Part shown: in pieces, positions 45,741-60,200 of the stretch
Layout: the number at the start of each line of letters is the position of its first letter
Position numbering within the stretch: the first letter of the stretch is position 1
Source of the DNA: Euglena gracilis
Lineage: Eukaryota; Euglenida; Euglenophyceae; Euglenales
Length of the DNA stretch: 64,000 nt
NCBI GenBank assembly: GCA_039621445.1
Contig: CP154956.1
Coordinates: 55,211,419-55,275,418, forward strand
Reading direction: 5' to 3'
Translations under genes and position numbers: made by a program
Notes under the pieces: generated by a model
What the model was told of the DNA's origin: nothing
Database searches by the model: none
The model's input: the letters and a program-made list of their open reading frames with translations, nothing else

Positions 45741-45749
45741 CCCCTACCA

Positions 45750-46425
45750 CCTACCTCATGTCTGCAGAGCTTCCCATACAACCCTGGGGGTCCCAGACCC
45801 CCCCCAGGTCTGAAGGGGGTTGTCTGGACCCCCCACAGGGGGTCTGGCCCGCCTCCCTCAAGGGAGGTCTGAACCCCTCTCTGTACAAAACGCTCATTTA
45901 ATACCCTGCCTTGGGGGTCCAAAAAAAGTTGTGGTATTGAGTAGGTTCCCAGGAAAAAGTGCCCACCCACCTCCGCCAAAGGTGACCGAGTGATTCTGTG
46001 ATTTGAACCCAGAGGCCCCTAAGGGGGTGGGTTAGTGAAAGAAGAACGGTGATTTCACCAACAACTTCCAACCTGTTCAGAATACTATTGGTAAACACAA
46101 ACTGAAGTTTGACGTTCTAAAACAGAAAAGTTTGTTAAAATGGTTTTTGAGCACCGGACTATTCAAAAAAGAAACCACTTCATTTGAAATGAAATCATTG
46201 TTTCAGCATTTAAAAAAAAAGACTGGAAAACATGAATCCAAAGAACTGATATACTGGCTTTCCAGTGTCAAAACCAAAATGGTGTCCAAGGGGCCTGACA
46301 TCTGCACTTTCACTCACCCTCCTTGCCTCCTTGCTCCGCACACATACACACAAGCGCACGCACGCGCGCAAGCACAAACCAAGCGCACGCACACACAAGC
46401 ACACACATGCGCGCGCCTTCAAGCA

Positions 46426-46519
<94 letters not shown>

Positions 46520-48270
46520 CACGCACGCACGCACGCAAACACAACCAGACGCCCGCACAAACCTTTGATCAGTCCATAGTGGATGGTAAACCTGTGGCAG
46601 AGAGAAACAGTGAGCTTGCACAAAACAAAAAATTCAAAACAAAAACAACACACCTCCCAATCCGGAATAGTTTTGGTCCTTCTGGTCATTGAAATCAGGA
46701 CGGGATCGAAACACACAGATTTGGAGACGGAGCAAATACGGAGCCAGAGGACTGTTTTGGGTGGTTTGTGTCAAAAAAAGGTTTTGTTGGATCAGTTGGA
46801 CCAGAATTCAGGGAATCGGTCGCAAATTGGGGACGAAACCGGAGGTTCAGACAACAAAACAAGCAATGACAGCATGAAACGGGGCATCCGAAGCACACCA
46901 ACTTGAGCACCGTAGTTGACGTTGGGCGCCTCTGCAAGAACAAGCCAATGAACTGTCTTTGTTGCCATCTCTGACTTTCCAGATGATGAAATTCAAACTC
47001 GAAAAGGACGTAACTCCTGGGGAACTTGCTGGACCCACCCTGGTGCGACATACCTCTCGAATATTACCACTGGGCCATGGTGGGGAAGTTCTCCAACCAG
47101 GGAAGAAGGGTTGGATCGAATGAAAGACAAGTGTTCCCGGTGACGAATATTCAAAGGTGGGGGTTTATTTCAAACATTCCCCCCTTCTTGTCCTTGACTT
47201 TCCAAACACGGGGAAAATTTGGTTGACACATGCGGTATGTCAGTTTTGGCACAATAAAAATATACAAATATACCAATAAAAGAACTCCCAAGGCACTTGA
47301 TTTGGTGACAGGCAAAATCCCCCCTTCTGCAAAGAAGAGCTAAAAAAAAAAACAGTCCAAAAGAAACACCAAATTTTCAGTGTTGGTCGGGGTCTGCTTC
47401 CTCTCTTTTCAAAAAAAAAATGTTTGAATATTTTTCTAATGATCCCACATCAAAGCAAATAAAACTTAATTAAAGTTAAAGTTAAAGTTAAAAGACAGTT
47501 TGTGACCCTAACTCCAACCCAGTCAAGGAGGCATGGTGCTGGGCGGGTCACCTTTGGTCCCACCTTTGGACAATGCCTAATGGCAAACCTTGCCAATGCT
47601 GGATATGGAGGCGGTGATTAAGTTAAGCAGACCAATTTGGTGACTTAGGCCATTTCTGGCCATTTTTAGCTCAAATTGGTCACCTGGGCCAAATCATCGC
47701 CTCCGCAGCCATATATGGGCTGCGGTGATGGGGCAATCAAGCGCCAACAGACCTGTGGCGAGTGCGTCCGGTTTCAATAGCACGGACGTGTAGTATGTCC
47801 GGACGAATGAGCCCAGGTAGTTGGTTCATGGCACACCTCAGGGGGGGCGAGTCCAAATCCCCCAACCATTCAGGAATGCGTCACATAGAGCACCCAGCGG
47901 CTTGGGAATGGTGGGCGGACCAGAAGGGGATTATGAGGAGGGCCATGGGAAGGGGCCGGACATGCACTGCAGTCGTAACACGAGCCGCAAGGCGATGGCA
48001 TTGACTGGGCCAGGGATTGGGTGGCGGCAGGGCAGACTTACCACATCGGTGGGATTTACAATCTGAAAGCCAAAGTCCCAAGTCTGGCATGGCGCCGCTA
48101 ACCCCGGAAAAGGGTGGGGGTGGGATGAATGCAGTGGGGTAGAGTGGGCTGCCTGCCCAGGCAGGAACTCCCCCCCCCTAAAGCCATGCCTTCAAATCAG
48201 TGCCCGTCCGTCGGGGCAGTCCCCCTGGCTGGGAAGCCCTGTCGCGGTAGGGGGGAGTGGCACAGAGAAG
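45750..48270. other. No confident gene; (CA)n-rich block at 46340-46540
   Basis: A CGCACG/CACACA tract spans about 46340-46540. GTTAAAGTTAAAGTTAAA lies near 47470. Several frames near 46850-47050 and 47760-48090 lack supported borders; 3' exons of gene D may be here. Confidence 0.4.
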
Positions 48271-51200
48271 GTGGTGGGGTACGGCACGGATGGGGGCCTG
48301 GGGCCAGGCCTCCGTGGGGACTGTGACCCCGCGGTTCCAGACAAACAGTCCTCCAGGGACCCTGGCCTTGAACGGCCCACCGCCCATCACTTCCAAGCGG
48401 GGCACCCCCACATGCCAAAACGGAAGCCTGTGGGGCGGTGCTGGGCGGGAGGGGGCTCGGGTGGTAGAACGGCGCCGGAGCCGGGGCCGGGGGCAGCGGG
48501 TACGCCAGGAAGGCGGGGAGGGGCGTGGGCGCAGGGGCAAATGAGGCCGACGCTGTGCCGGCGCCAGACTGTGGGCCAAGACCTCCCTCCCCCCACCCCC
48601 ACGATCGCAGTCATGGATGCGGGTTGGCACCCCGAAGAACCCGCAGCCCAAAAGCTGCCACAGGCTGTGAGAAGCCGGGGAACCCTGTGGGCGGCCAGGC
48701 GGCGGGGTAGGTGGTGGCCAGGGCGGCAGGTAGGTGGTGCCGAAGGTGGGGGCGGCGTACGCGGTGGGGCCAGGGCAAACCGGGGGGCTGCCAACGCGGA
48801 GGAAGAGTTCCCTCCCCGAGTGGAAAGTGAAGTCTCGAAGGATGCTCATTCAGGGTTGGAAAACCAAATCTCGATTTTACAACAGGAAGGAAAAAATATG
48901 AAAAATAAAACGTCTGGGAAGCAGCTGCCTGCGTTTTTTTTTACCCAATGATTTCCCCCAAAATTTTCCCGCTGCACCGTTGCACTTTTTGACATCTCGT
49001 TGAAGGGTCCTTACGGTTGATGGCAGAGATTTTTTAAAGTTTGGTGGAGCGAGGGGTGGGTGGCTGGGTGCGGCCCTGCTCCCGGGTGGGGGGGTCCTGC
49101 TGAGTGGGCAACCTCCGAGGGGGGGATTTTCTCTATTTTCGGCGAAAAGCACCGAAAAATTTTTGGCCGGGTCCGGGCCCCCTACCCAGGTCATGAAATC
49201 ACCTTGTGTCCTCCGAATGGTCTTTGGAGGACATGCACACGGGTGAACGCCCCCCAAATAACCTGGCAGGGCCCTTGCTCGTTTGCAGTGGCCGAATAAC
49301 TTGGCGGGGGGGGGAGCAAAAAACATGGTTCCAGTAACTTGGCACCCCCCCCCTTTTTTAGGCAAAATTATTTTATGGCGCTAAAAAAAGGGCCCAAATA
49401 ACCTGCCGGGGGACAGGGCCAAAAGTTGGTTCCAATAACTTGGCACTACGCCAGGTTTGGGGGGGGTGAGTTGGTTCTATGTCCCAATAAATAGATTTTA
49501 TTTCTCTGGACCCCAAACAACTCCCAACGCCCCCGCCCCCTCAGGACAGAGCCTTGGAAAACCGTGTTGGCCAAAAAAAGTGAAGATCAGCGGAATGGAC
49601 GGGGACAGCAGGAAATCAGAGAATGGGCCATCTTGACCCATTATGGCCATCATGACCCATGATGCCCATCATGAACCATGATGCCCATCATGACCCATGA
49701 TGGCCATCATCATGGGTCATGATGGCCATCACAGGTCATGGCGGCCATCACGGGTCATGATGGACATCATGGGTCATGACGGCCATCATGGGTCATGGCG
49801 GCCATCACGGGTCATGACGGCCATCATGGGTCATGACGGCCATCATGGGTCATGATGGCCATCATGGGTCATGATGGCCATCATGGGTCATGATGGCCAT
49901 CATGGGTCATGATAGCCATCACGGGTCATGGCGGCCATCATGGGTCATGATGGCCACCATGGGTCATGATGGCCATCATGGGTCATGGCGGCCATCATGG
50001 GTCATCATGGGTCATGGCGGCTATCACGGGTCATGAGGGCCGCCACGACCCATAATGATCATCATGACCCATAATGCCCATCATGACCCATGATGCCCAT
50101 CATGACCCATGACGCCCATCATGACCCGTAATGGCCGCCATGACCCGTGATGGCCATCATGACCCAGGATGCCCATCATGACCCATGATGGCCATCATGA
50201 CCCATGATGGCCGTCATGACCCATGATGGCCATCATGACCCATGATGCCCATCATGAACCATGATGCCCATCATGACCCATGATGGCCGCCATGACCCGT
50301 GATGGCCATCATGACCCATGATGGCCGTCATGACCCATGATGGCCATCATGACCCATGATGCCCATCATGAACCATGATGCCCATCATGACCCATGATGG
50401 CCGCCATGACCCATGATGGCCGTCATGACCCATGATGGCCGTCATGACCCATGATGGCCATCATGACCCATGATGCCCATCATGACCCATGATGCCCATC
50501 ATGACCCATGACGCTCATCATGACCCGTGATGGCCGCCATGACCCGTGATGGCCATCATGACCCAGGATGCCCATCATGACCCATGATGGCCGTCATGAC
50601 CCATGATGGCCATCATGACCCATGATGCCCATCATGAACCATGATGCCCATCATGACCCATGATGGCCGCCATGACCCGTGATGGCCATCATGACCCATG
50701 ATGGCCGTCATGACCCATGATGGCCATCATGACCCATGATGCCCATCATGAACCATGATGCCCATCATGACCCATGATGGCCGCCATGACCCATGATGGC
50801 CGTCATGACCCATGATGGCCGTCATGACCCATGATGGCCATCATGACCCATGATGCCCATCATGAACCATGATGCCCATCATGAACCATGATGCCCATCA
50901 TGAACCATGATGCCCACCATGACCCATGATGGCCGCCATGACCCATGATGGCCATCATAACCCATGATGCCCATCATGAACCATGATGCCCGTCAGAACC
51001 CATGATGGCCATCATGACCCATGATGGCCATCATGACCCGTGATGGCCATCATGACCCATGATGGCCGTCATGACCCATGATGGCCATCATGACCCATGA
51101 TGCCCATCATGACCCATGATGGCCGTCATGACCCATGATGGCCATCATGACCCATGATGGCCGCCATGACCCATGATGGCCATCATAACCCATGATGGCC

Positions 51201-54200
51201 GTCATGACCCATGATGGCCATCATGACCCATGATGCCCATCATGACCCATGATGGCCGTCATGACCCATGATGGCCATCATGACCCATGATGGCCGTCAT
51301 GACCCATGATGGCCATCATAACCCATGATGCCCATCATGACCCATGATGGCCGTCATGACCCATGATGGCCATCATGACCCATGATGCCCATCATGAACC
51401 ATGATGCCCATCATGACCCATGATGGCCGCCATGACCCATGATGGCCGCCATGACCCATGATGGCCGCCATGACCCATGATGGCCGCCATGACCCATGAT
51501 GGCCGCCATGACCCGTGATGGCCATCATGACCCATGATGGCCGTCATGACCCATGATGGCCATCATGACCCATGATGCCCATCATGAACCATGATGGCCA
51601 TCATGACCCATGATGGCCGCCATGACCCATGATGGCCATCATGACCCATGATGGCCGTCATGACCCATGATGGCCATCATGACCCATGATGCCCATCATG
51701 AACCATGATGCCCATCATGACCCATGATGGCCGCCATGACCCATGATGGCCATCATGACCCATGATGGCCATCATGACCCATGATGGCCATCATGACCCA
51801 TGATGCCCATCATGACCCATGATGCCCATCATGACCCATGATGGCCGCCATGACCCATGATGGCCATCATGACCCATGATGGCCGTCATGACCCATGATG
51901 GCCGCCATGACCCATGATGCCCATCATGACCCATGATGCCCATCATGACCCATGATGGCCGTCATGACCCATGATGGCCATCATGACCCATGATGCCCAT
52001 CATGAACCATGATGCCCATCATGAACCATGATGCCCATCATGACCCATGATGGCCGCCATGACCCGTGATGGCCATCATGACCCATGATGCCCATCATGA
52101 ACCATGATGCCCATCATGACCCATGATGGCCGCCATGACCCATGATGGCCATCATGACCCATGATGGCCGTCATGACCCATGATGGCCATCATGACCCAT
52201 GATGCCCATCATGAACCATGATGCCCATCATGACCCATGATGGCCGCCATGACCCATGATGGCCATCATGACCCATGATGCCCATCATGAACCATGATGC
52301 CCATCATGACCCATGATGGCCGCCATGACCCGTGATGGCCATCATGACCCATGATGGCCGTCATGACCCATGATGGCCATCATAACCCATGATGGCCGTC
52401 ATGACCCATGATGGCCATCATGACCCATGATGGCCGCCATGACCCGTGATGGCCGCCATGACCCATGATGGCCATCATGACCCATGATGGCCATCATAAC
52501 CCATGATGGCCGTCATGACCCATGATGGCCATCATGACCCATGATGCCCATCATGACCCATGATGGCCGCCATGGACCCGTTATGCCCATCATGACCCAT
52601 CATGGCCGCCATGACCCATGATGGCCATCATGACCCATGATGGCCGTCATGACCCATGATGGCCATCATGACCCATGATGCCCATCATGAACCATGATGC
52701 CCATCATGACCCATGATGGCCGCCATGACCCATGATGGCCATCATGACCCATGATGGCCATCATGACCCATGATGGCCATCATGACCCATGATGCCCATC
52801 ATGACCCATGATGCCCATCATGACCCATGACGGCCGCCATGACCCATGATGGCCATCATGACCCACGATGGCCGTCATGACCCATGATGGCCATCATGAC
52901 CCATGATGCCCATCATGAACCATGATGCCCATCATGACCCATGATGGCCGCCATGACCCATGATGGCCATCATGACCCATGATGGCCGTCATGACCCATG
53001 ATGGCCATCATGACCCATGATGCCCATCATGAACCATGATGCCCATCATGACCCATGATGGCCGCCATGACCCGTGATGGCCGCCATGACCCATGATGGC
53101 CATCATGACCCATGATGGCCATCATAACCCATGATGGCCGTCATGACCCATGATGGCCATCATGACCCATGATGCCCATCATGAACCATGATGCCCATCA
53201 TGAACCATGATGCCCATCATGACCCATGATGGCCGCCATGACCCGTGATGGCCGCCATGACCCATGATGCCCATCATGAACCATGATGCCCATCATGACC
53301 CATGATGGCCGCCATGACCCATGATGGCCATCATGACCCATGATGGCCGTCATGACCCATGATGGCCATCATGACCCATGATGGCCATCATGAACCATGA
53401 TGCCCATCATGACCCATGATGGCCGCCATGACCCGTGATGCCCATCATGACCCATGATGGCCGTCATGACCCATGATGGCCATCATAACCCATGATGGCC
53501 ATCATGACCCATGATGGCCATCATGACCCATGATGGCCGCCATGACCCGTGATGGCCGCCATGACCCGTGATGGCCATCATGACCCATGATGCCCATCAT
53601 GAACCATGATGCCCATCATGACCCATGATGGCCGCCATGACCCGTGATGGCCATCATGACCCATGATGGCCATCATGAACCATGATGCCCATCATGACCC
53701 ATGATGGCCGCCATGACCCATGATGGCCATCATGACCCATGATGGCCGTCATGACCCATGATGGCCATCATGACCCATGATGCCCATCATGAACCATGAT
53801 GCCCATCATGAACCATGATGCCCACCATGAAGATGGCCGCCATGACCAGTGATGGCCAATCATGACCCATGATGCCATCATGAAACCATGTTACATGACC
53901 ATAAAAGTCCCCTCCTCTCCCTTCTTCCCCTTCATGACCATGATGGCCGGCATGACCCGTGATGGCCATCATGACCCATGATGGCCATCATGAACCATGA
54001 TGCCCATCATGACCCATGATGGCCGCCATGACCCATGATGGCCATCATGACCCATGATGGCCGTCATGACCCATGATGGCCATCATGACCCATGATGCCC
54101 ATCATGAACCATGATGCCCATCATGACCCATGATGCCCATCATGACCCATGATGCCCATCATGACCCATGATGGCCGTCATGACCCATGATGGCCATCAT

Positions 54201-57200
54201 GACCCATGATGCCCATCATGAACCATGATGCCCATCATGAACCATGATGCCCATCATGACCCATGATGGCCGCCATGACCCGTGATGGCCATCATGACCC
54301 ATGATGCCCATCATGAACCATGATGCCCATCATGACCCATGATGGCCGCCATGACCCATGATGGCCATCATGACCCATGATGGCCGTCATGACCCATGAT
54401 GGCCATCATGACCCATGATGCCCATCATGAACCATGATGCCCATCATGACCCATGATGGCCGCCATGACCCGTGATGGCCATCATGACCCATGATGGCCG
54501 TCATGACCCATGATGGCCATCATAACCCATGATGGCCGTCATGACCCATGATGGCCATCATGACCCATGATGGCCGCCATGACCCGTGATGGCCGCCATG
54601 ACCCATGATGGCCATCATGACCCATGATGGCCATCATAACCCATGATGGCCGTCATGACCCATGATGGCCATCATGACCCATGATGCCCATCATGACCCA
54701 TGATGGCCGCCATGACCCGTGATGGCCATCATGACCCATGATGGCCGTCATGACCCATGATGGCCATCATGACCCATGATGGCCGTCATGACCCATGATG
54801 GCCATCATGACCCATGATGCCCATCATGAACCATGATGCCCATCATGACCCATGATGGCCGCCATGACCCATGATGGCCATCATGACCCATGATGGCCAT
54901 CATGACCCATGATGGCCATCATGACCCATGATGCCCATCATGACCCATGATGCCCATCATGACCCATGATGGCCGCCATGACCCATGATGGCCATCATGA
55001 CCCACGATGGCCGTCATGACCCATGATGGCCATCATGACCCATGATGCCCATCATGAACCATGATGCCCATCATGACCCATGATGGCCGCCATGACCCAT
55101 GATGGCCATCATGACCCATGATGGCCGTCATGACCCATGATGGCCATCATGACCCATGATGCCCATCATGAACCATGATGCCCATCATGACCCATGATGG
55201 CCGCCATGACCCGTGATGGCCGCCATGACCCATGATGGCCATCATGACCCATGATGGCCATCATAACCCATGATGGCCGTCATGACCCATGATGGCCATC
55301 ATGACCCATGATGCCCATCATGAACCATGATGCCCATCATGAACCATGATGCCCATCATGACCCATGATGGCCGCCATGACCCGTGATGGCCATCATGAC
55401 CCATGATGCCCATCATGAACCATGATGCCCATCATGACCCATGATGGCCGCCATGACCCATGATGGCCATCATGACCCATGATGGCCGTCATGACCCATG
55501 ATGGCCATCATGACCCATGATGCCCATCATGAACCATGATGCCCATCATGACCCATGATGGCCGCCATGACCCGTGAGGGCCATCATGACCCATGATGGC
55601 CATCATGAACCATGATGCCCATCATGACCCATGATGGCCGCCATGACCCATGATGGCCATCATGACCCATGATGGCCGTCATGACCCATGATGGCCATCA
55701 TGACCCATGATGCCCATCATGAACCATGATGCCCATCATGACCCATGATGGCCGCCATGACCCGTGATGGCCGCCATGACCCATGATGGCCATCATGACC
55801 CATGATGGCCATCATAACCCATGATGGCCGTCATGACCCATGATGGCCATCATGACCCATGATGCCCATCATGAACCATGATGCCCATCATGAACCATGA
55901 TGCCCATCATGACCCATGATGGCCGCCATGACCCGTGATGGCCATCATGACCCATGATGGCCGCCATGACCCGTGATGGCCATTATGACCCATGATGGCC
56001 ATCATAACCCATGATGGCCATCATAACCCATGATGGCCATCATGACCCATGATGCCCATCATGACCCATGATGCCTATCATGACCCATGATGGCCGCCAT
56101 GACCCGTGATGGCCATCGAGACCCATGATGGGCATCATGACCCATGATGATGGCCATCATGGGTCATGATGGGCATCATGGGTCATGATGGCCATCGTGG
56201 GTCAAGATGGCCATCATGGGTCATGATGGCCATGACCCATGATGACCCATGATAGCCGCCATGACCCATGATGGCCGCCCTGACTCATGATGGCCATCAT
56301 GACCCATGAGGCCCATCATGACCCACCATGCCCATCATGACCCATGATGCCATCATGACCCATGATGGCCAAAAAGGCCGAAAAAAACCGTGATGGTCAT
56401 GATGGCCATGACCCATGATGACCCATGATGGCCGCCATGGACCATGATGGCCGCCATGACCCATGATGCCCATCATGACCCGTGATGCCCATCATGACCC
56501 ATGATGCCCATCATGACCCATGATGCCCATCAACATCCATGATAGCCATCATGACCCATGATGCCTATCATGACCCATGATGGCCATCATGACCCATGAT
56601 GCAGGGTGACACCCCCATGCCAGACCAGGGAGGGGAACCCCCCTTCAGATGTCAGAAGAAGAACAAGCACAATTGGGTTTTTACAATGTTTACAAGATTT
56701 TGAAGCACAAGTACCAAGGGGGATGGAAATTTTTCTTTTGGTGGGAGATTTTTCCGGCAAGCAGCAGTACATGGGAGCCTGTGGCTTCGTTTGTGCAACC
56801 AGGAGGCAGAATGAATGAGGTTTTCAAGGATTATTGTGTGGATCACAATTTACAATCGATCCTACGCCAGGCGCTCAGAATGTTTTGCGACGTTTCAGAA
56901 TGTGAATGGGGGTTGGCATCTCAAGAGACAGCCTGGCCCCCCCGCCAAATGTTTTGATCGTGCTTTCAGTCACGCGGGAGGAAAGTCAAGCCCCCCAGGT
57001 GCCATGAGCCATCATGCCCATCATGATGTCCATCATGACCCATGATGGCCATCATGACCCATGATGGCCAAAAAGGTCGAAAAAAATCGAAAAATTTTTT
57101 TGCCCGAAACGATGTTTTTTGGGCTCCCAGACCTGGGAAAACTGTTTTTGAGCCGAAAATGAGCGTTTTTCAACCCCCCAACACCCCATTTTGGGCCGCC

Positions 57201-60200
57201 AACCCATTGACTTCGGGTCAAAACCGGGTCAAAAAAGTCGAAAAAAATCGAAAAAAAATTTGCCCAAACCCATGTTTTTTGGCCTCCCGGACCAGGAAAA
57301 CCTGTATCTGTTTTTGAGCCGAAAATGAGCGTGTTTCGACCCCCCGCCCCCCGTTTTGGGCCCGAAATAATCTTTGGGTCAAATTGGGGTCAAGAAAGTC
57401 GAAAAATTGAAGAAAAAAATTTGCCCGAAACCATGTTTTTTTGGCCTCCCGGACCCGGACCGGAGTAACCGGTTTTTGAGCCGAAAATGAGCGTTTTTCG
57501 ACCCCCCAGCACCCCGTTTTGGGCCGCCAACCCATTGACTTCGGGTCAAAACCGGGTCAAAAAGGTCGAAAAAAAATCGAAAAAAAATTGCCCAAACCCA
57601 TGTTTTTTGGCCTCCCGGACCCGGAAAACGTGTTTTTTGAGCCAAAAATGAGCGTTTTTTTTTTTGACCCGCCAACGCCCCATTTTGGGCCGCCAACCCA
57701 TTGACTTTGGGTCAAACCTGGGTCAAAAAAGTCGAAAAATTGAAGAAGAAAAAAACTGTTTTCGAGCCGAAACAGTTTATGGTTACGTAAACTGGTGTCA
57801 AACATGGGGAGGGCGCGCTAATCAAGAGCTCAGCACTGTTGAAAACCTGGTTAACAGCCCCCCCCCCCTCGAATTTCGGATTTTGACTAAAAATCTGAAT
57901 AACAGCTCCCACTTACCCCCCCCACCCCCCGGTGCTCTGAGCTCGAGACCGTGGGACTTTGGTTACCTGGCAGGACTAAAAAATTCAACTAGTCTAAAAC
58001 CAATAATTTGTATATAAAAAAACTGTAATTAGATGGGGAAAAAACAACAACCATCAACCATCTTTAACAGAGGATATAAATAAATGGGTCATTTTGAAAA
58101 GGCAGTTTGAGAAGAATTTTTTTTGGGCACAAACTTATGAATCATAGTTTCCCGCCCCCGGAATTTTAAACAACTGTTTGAATAAAAGCCCCACAGGCAT
58201 ACAGTTTTTGGGGGCTGGCCTATGTTGCACTTGAAGCGCCTGGGTTGCTTTTTTGTCAAAGGTGGGCCGCTGTTCCCCCTGGAGGGTTCAGTCAATTTTC
58301 GGAAGGGCAAACCCGAAAGCCAACAAGGCCTGGCATCGACGTCAACACATCCTCCTAACGCACTTCCCATACGGCACAGTTTGGTCCGGCGGAGTGAATT
58401 TGGCGCTCTCGCAACAAGGCGGCCCTTCCCCCTTCCTGTGGGTCACCTGATGAGTGGCGGGAATGCGTTCGCGGTGGTCCTCCGGCGGTCGGGAGACCCG
58501 GGCCGCCACATTTGCCCTGTGCAGGGCCCGCCAGCCCGGAGGGGACGAAGGTGGTGGTGGGCGGGGGCAGGGAGAGGGCGGGGTAGGCGGGGTAGGTGGG
58601 GGCCGACCGGTAGGTGGGGTACGCAGGGTAGGCGGGGGCCGACCGGTAGGTGGGGTAGGCGGGGTAGGCGGGGGGCGGGATGGGAGGGCCGGCCGGGGCC
58701 GGCAGGTACAGGCCGGGGCCACCGGGGAAGGGGCCGTAGGGCAGGCCGGGGGAGCCGGCGAACAGCGCCGCAGGCCCTACGGCAAACCAGGGGCGGCAAA
58801 GGCTGCGGAATGGGTTTGTGTGGCAGGAAGTGCTTCTTGAAGACCTGTGGGCAGGCTTCTGTTTATGACCCCTGGGGGGATCCCCCCACCACCCAGTCTG
58901 GCACGGGATCCCCCCGGAGGGAGGGACCCCCCCCCAAAAAAAGCCATCTGAAAGCATTCCCAAAAATTTTCCGACACTTCATGCCAAACCCCACATCTGG
59001 GTTTTCTGGAACCCCCCCCCTCCCCCCTGGAACCGGCCCCAGACTGCCCCCCCCCCCCCCCGGATTAAAAAGAAAGCCTGCCTCTGGGCGGCGGCGGGGG
59101 GGGGGGTGTTAGGGAGGGGATGGTACTTCCTGGCTAGAAAAGCGGACGAGTCCCCCCCACCCCCACACTGACAGGGCAATCAGCGGGCAGACCAGCATTT
59201 TCTAGCCGAACTGGACCCCAAAGTAGCCCTAAGGCTTTTCCTGAGCGCTTTACAAAACTAGTTCTTCTTTGTCCAATGAATCCATCTCCCAAAAAAAATG
59301 CTTTTTTGACAGCTGCACAAAAAAAGAAAGAGAGGCTGGAAGATTTGGGTTGGTGGAAAAAGACTGCTGGCTGACCCCCCTCTCCCCGGGCTGGAACTGG
59401 GCCTGACCCGGGTTCGAACCAGGTACCAAAAAAAATGGAAACTGCAAAAATGTCCGAAAACACTGCCCATCATGGGAAAAAAAAAGATTTTTTGACCCAA
59501 ATTTATCCTGACCAGCCCTTTTCCAGTCAGCAGCTTTTTTTCCAGCCCCAGTTTTTTTCTCCCCCCATCAACGGTTTTTTATATTTATTTCCAGGCGCTG
59601 AAGGGCGTCTGGATGGTAATGTTTCGCTTTCGGGGGTTTAAAAATGGGCCGGTTCAAATTTTCGTTAGCTACATCCTGACGCCCTCACACCTCGCATCAT
59701 GGAGTACTGGGCGACCCCCACGGAGGGGCTTGGCAGTAGGCTCCATGGGGAGTAGGTCGATGCGAAAGGGTTGTAGCTGTACCCCAGCGGGATGCGGTCG
59801 TCCAAGCCGGAGCCAGCGATGGGCACCAGGGCCATCGTGTCTCGGGGCTTCTGCACCGGTGAGAGCAAATCAGACACAAACCCAACATCCAGGGGGGGGG
59901 CTGCTTCTGAAGTGAAATATTTGGCAGGATCCCCGCTTTTGGAAGGAAGAATTGATTGTCAGGTTGGGCACAGACATTCATTTAGTGTGGTTCACAAAAG
60001 ACGTGTGAACCACAAATTTGTTTTGGTGTCCACAGGTGAACCACAAAAAAATTTTTGGTGTCCAAAAAATTTTTTGCTGCCCACAAAGCTTGATTGAGGA
60101 TCGAAAGAAAAAATAAGTTTTACAACTAAAGCGGATCTTGAGATACCTCAGCTAAATTGTGGACCTTGGCTCCGGCTCAATCCGTAAAGCAGGGTTTCCC

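Noticed and set aside
49620-56610. CRISPR-like array
   Set aside because: Units are contiguous 19-bp tandem repeats without unique spacers, in a eukaryotic intron.
56649-56957. 102-codon plus-strand frame next to the minisatellite
   Set aside because: No family, codon bias unlike the supported exons, and no splice borders.
58222-59112. 296-codon plus-strand frame rich in Gly and Arg
   Set aside because: Antisense shadow of the gene D PAYPTYRSAP exon, extended through poly-G and poly-C runs.
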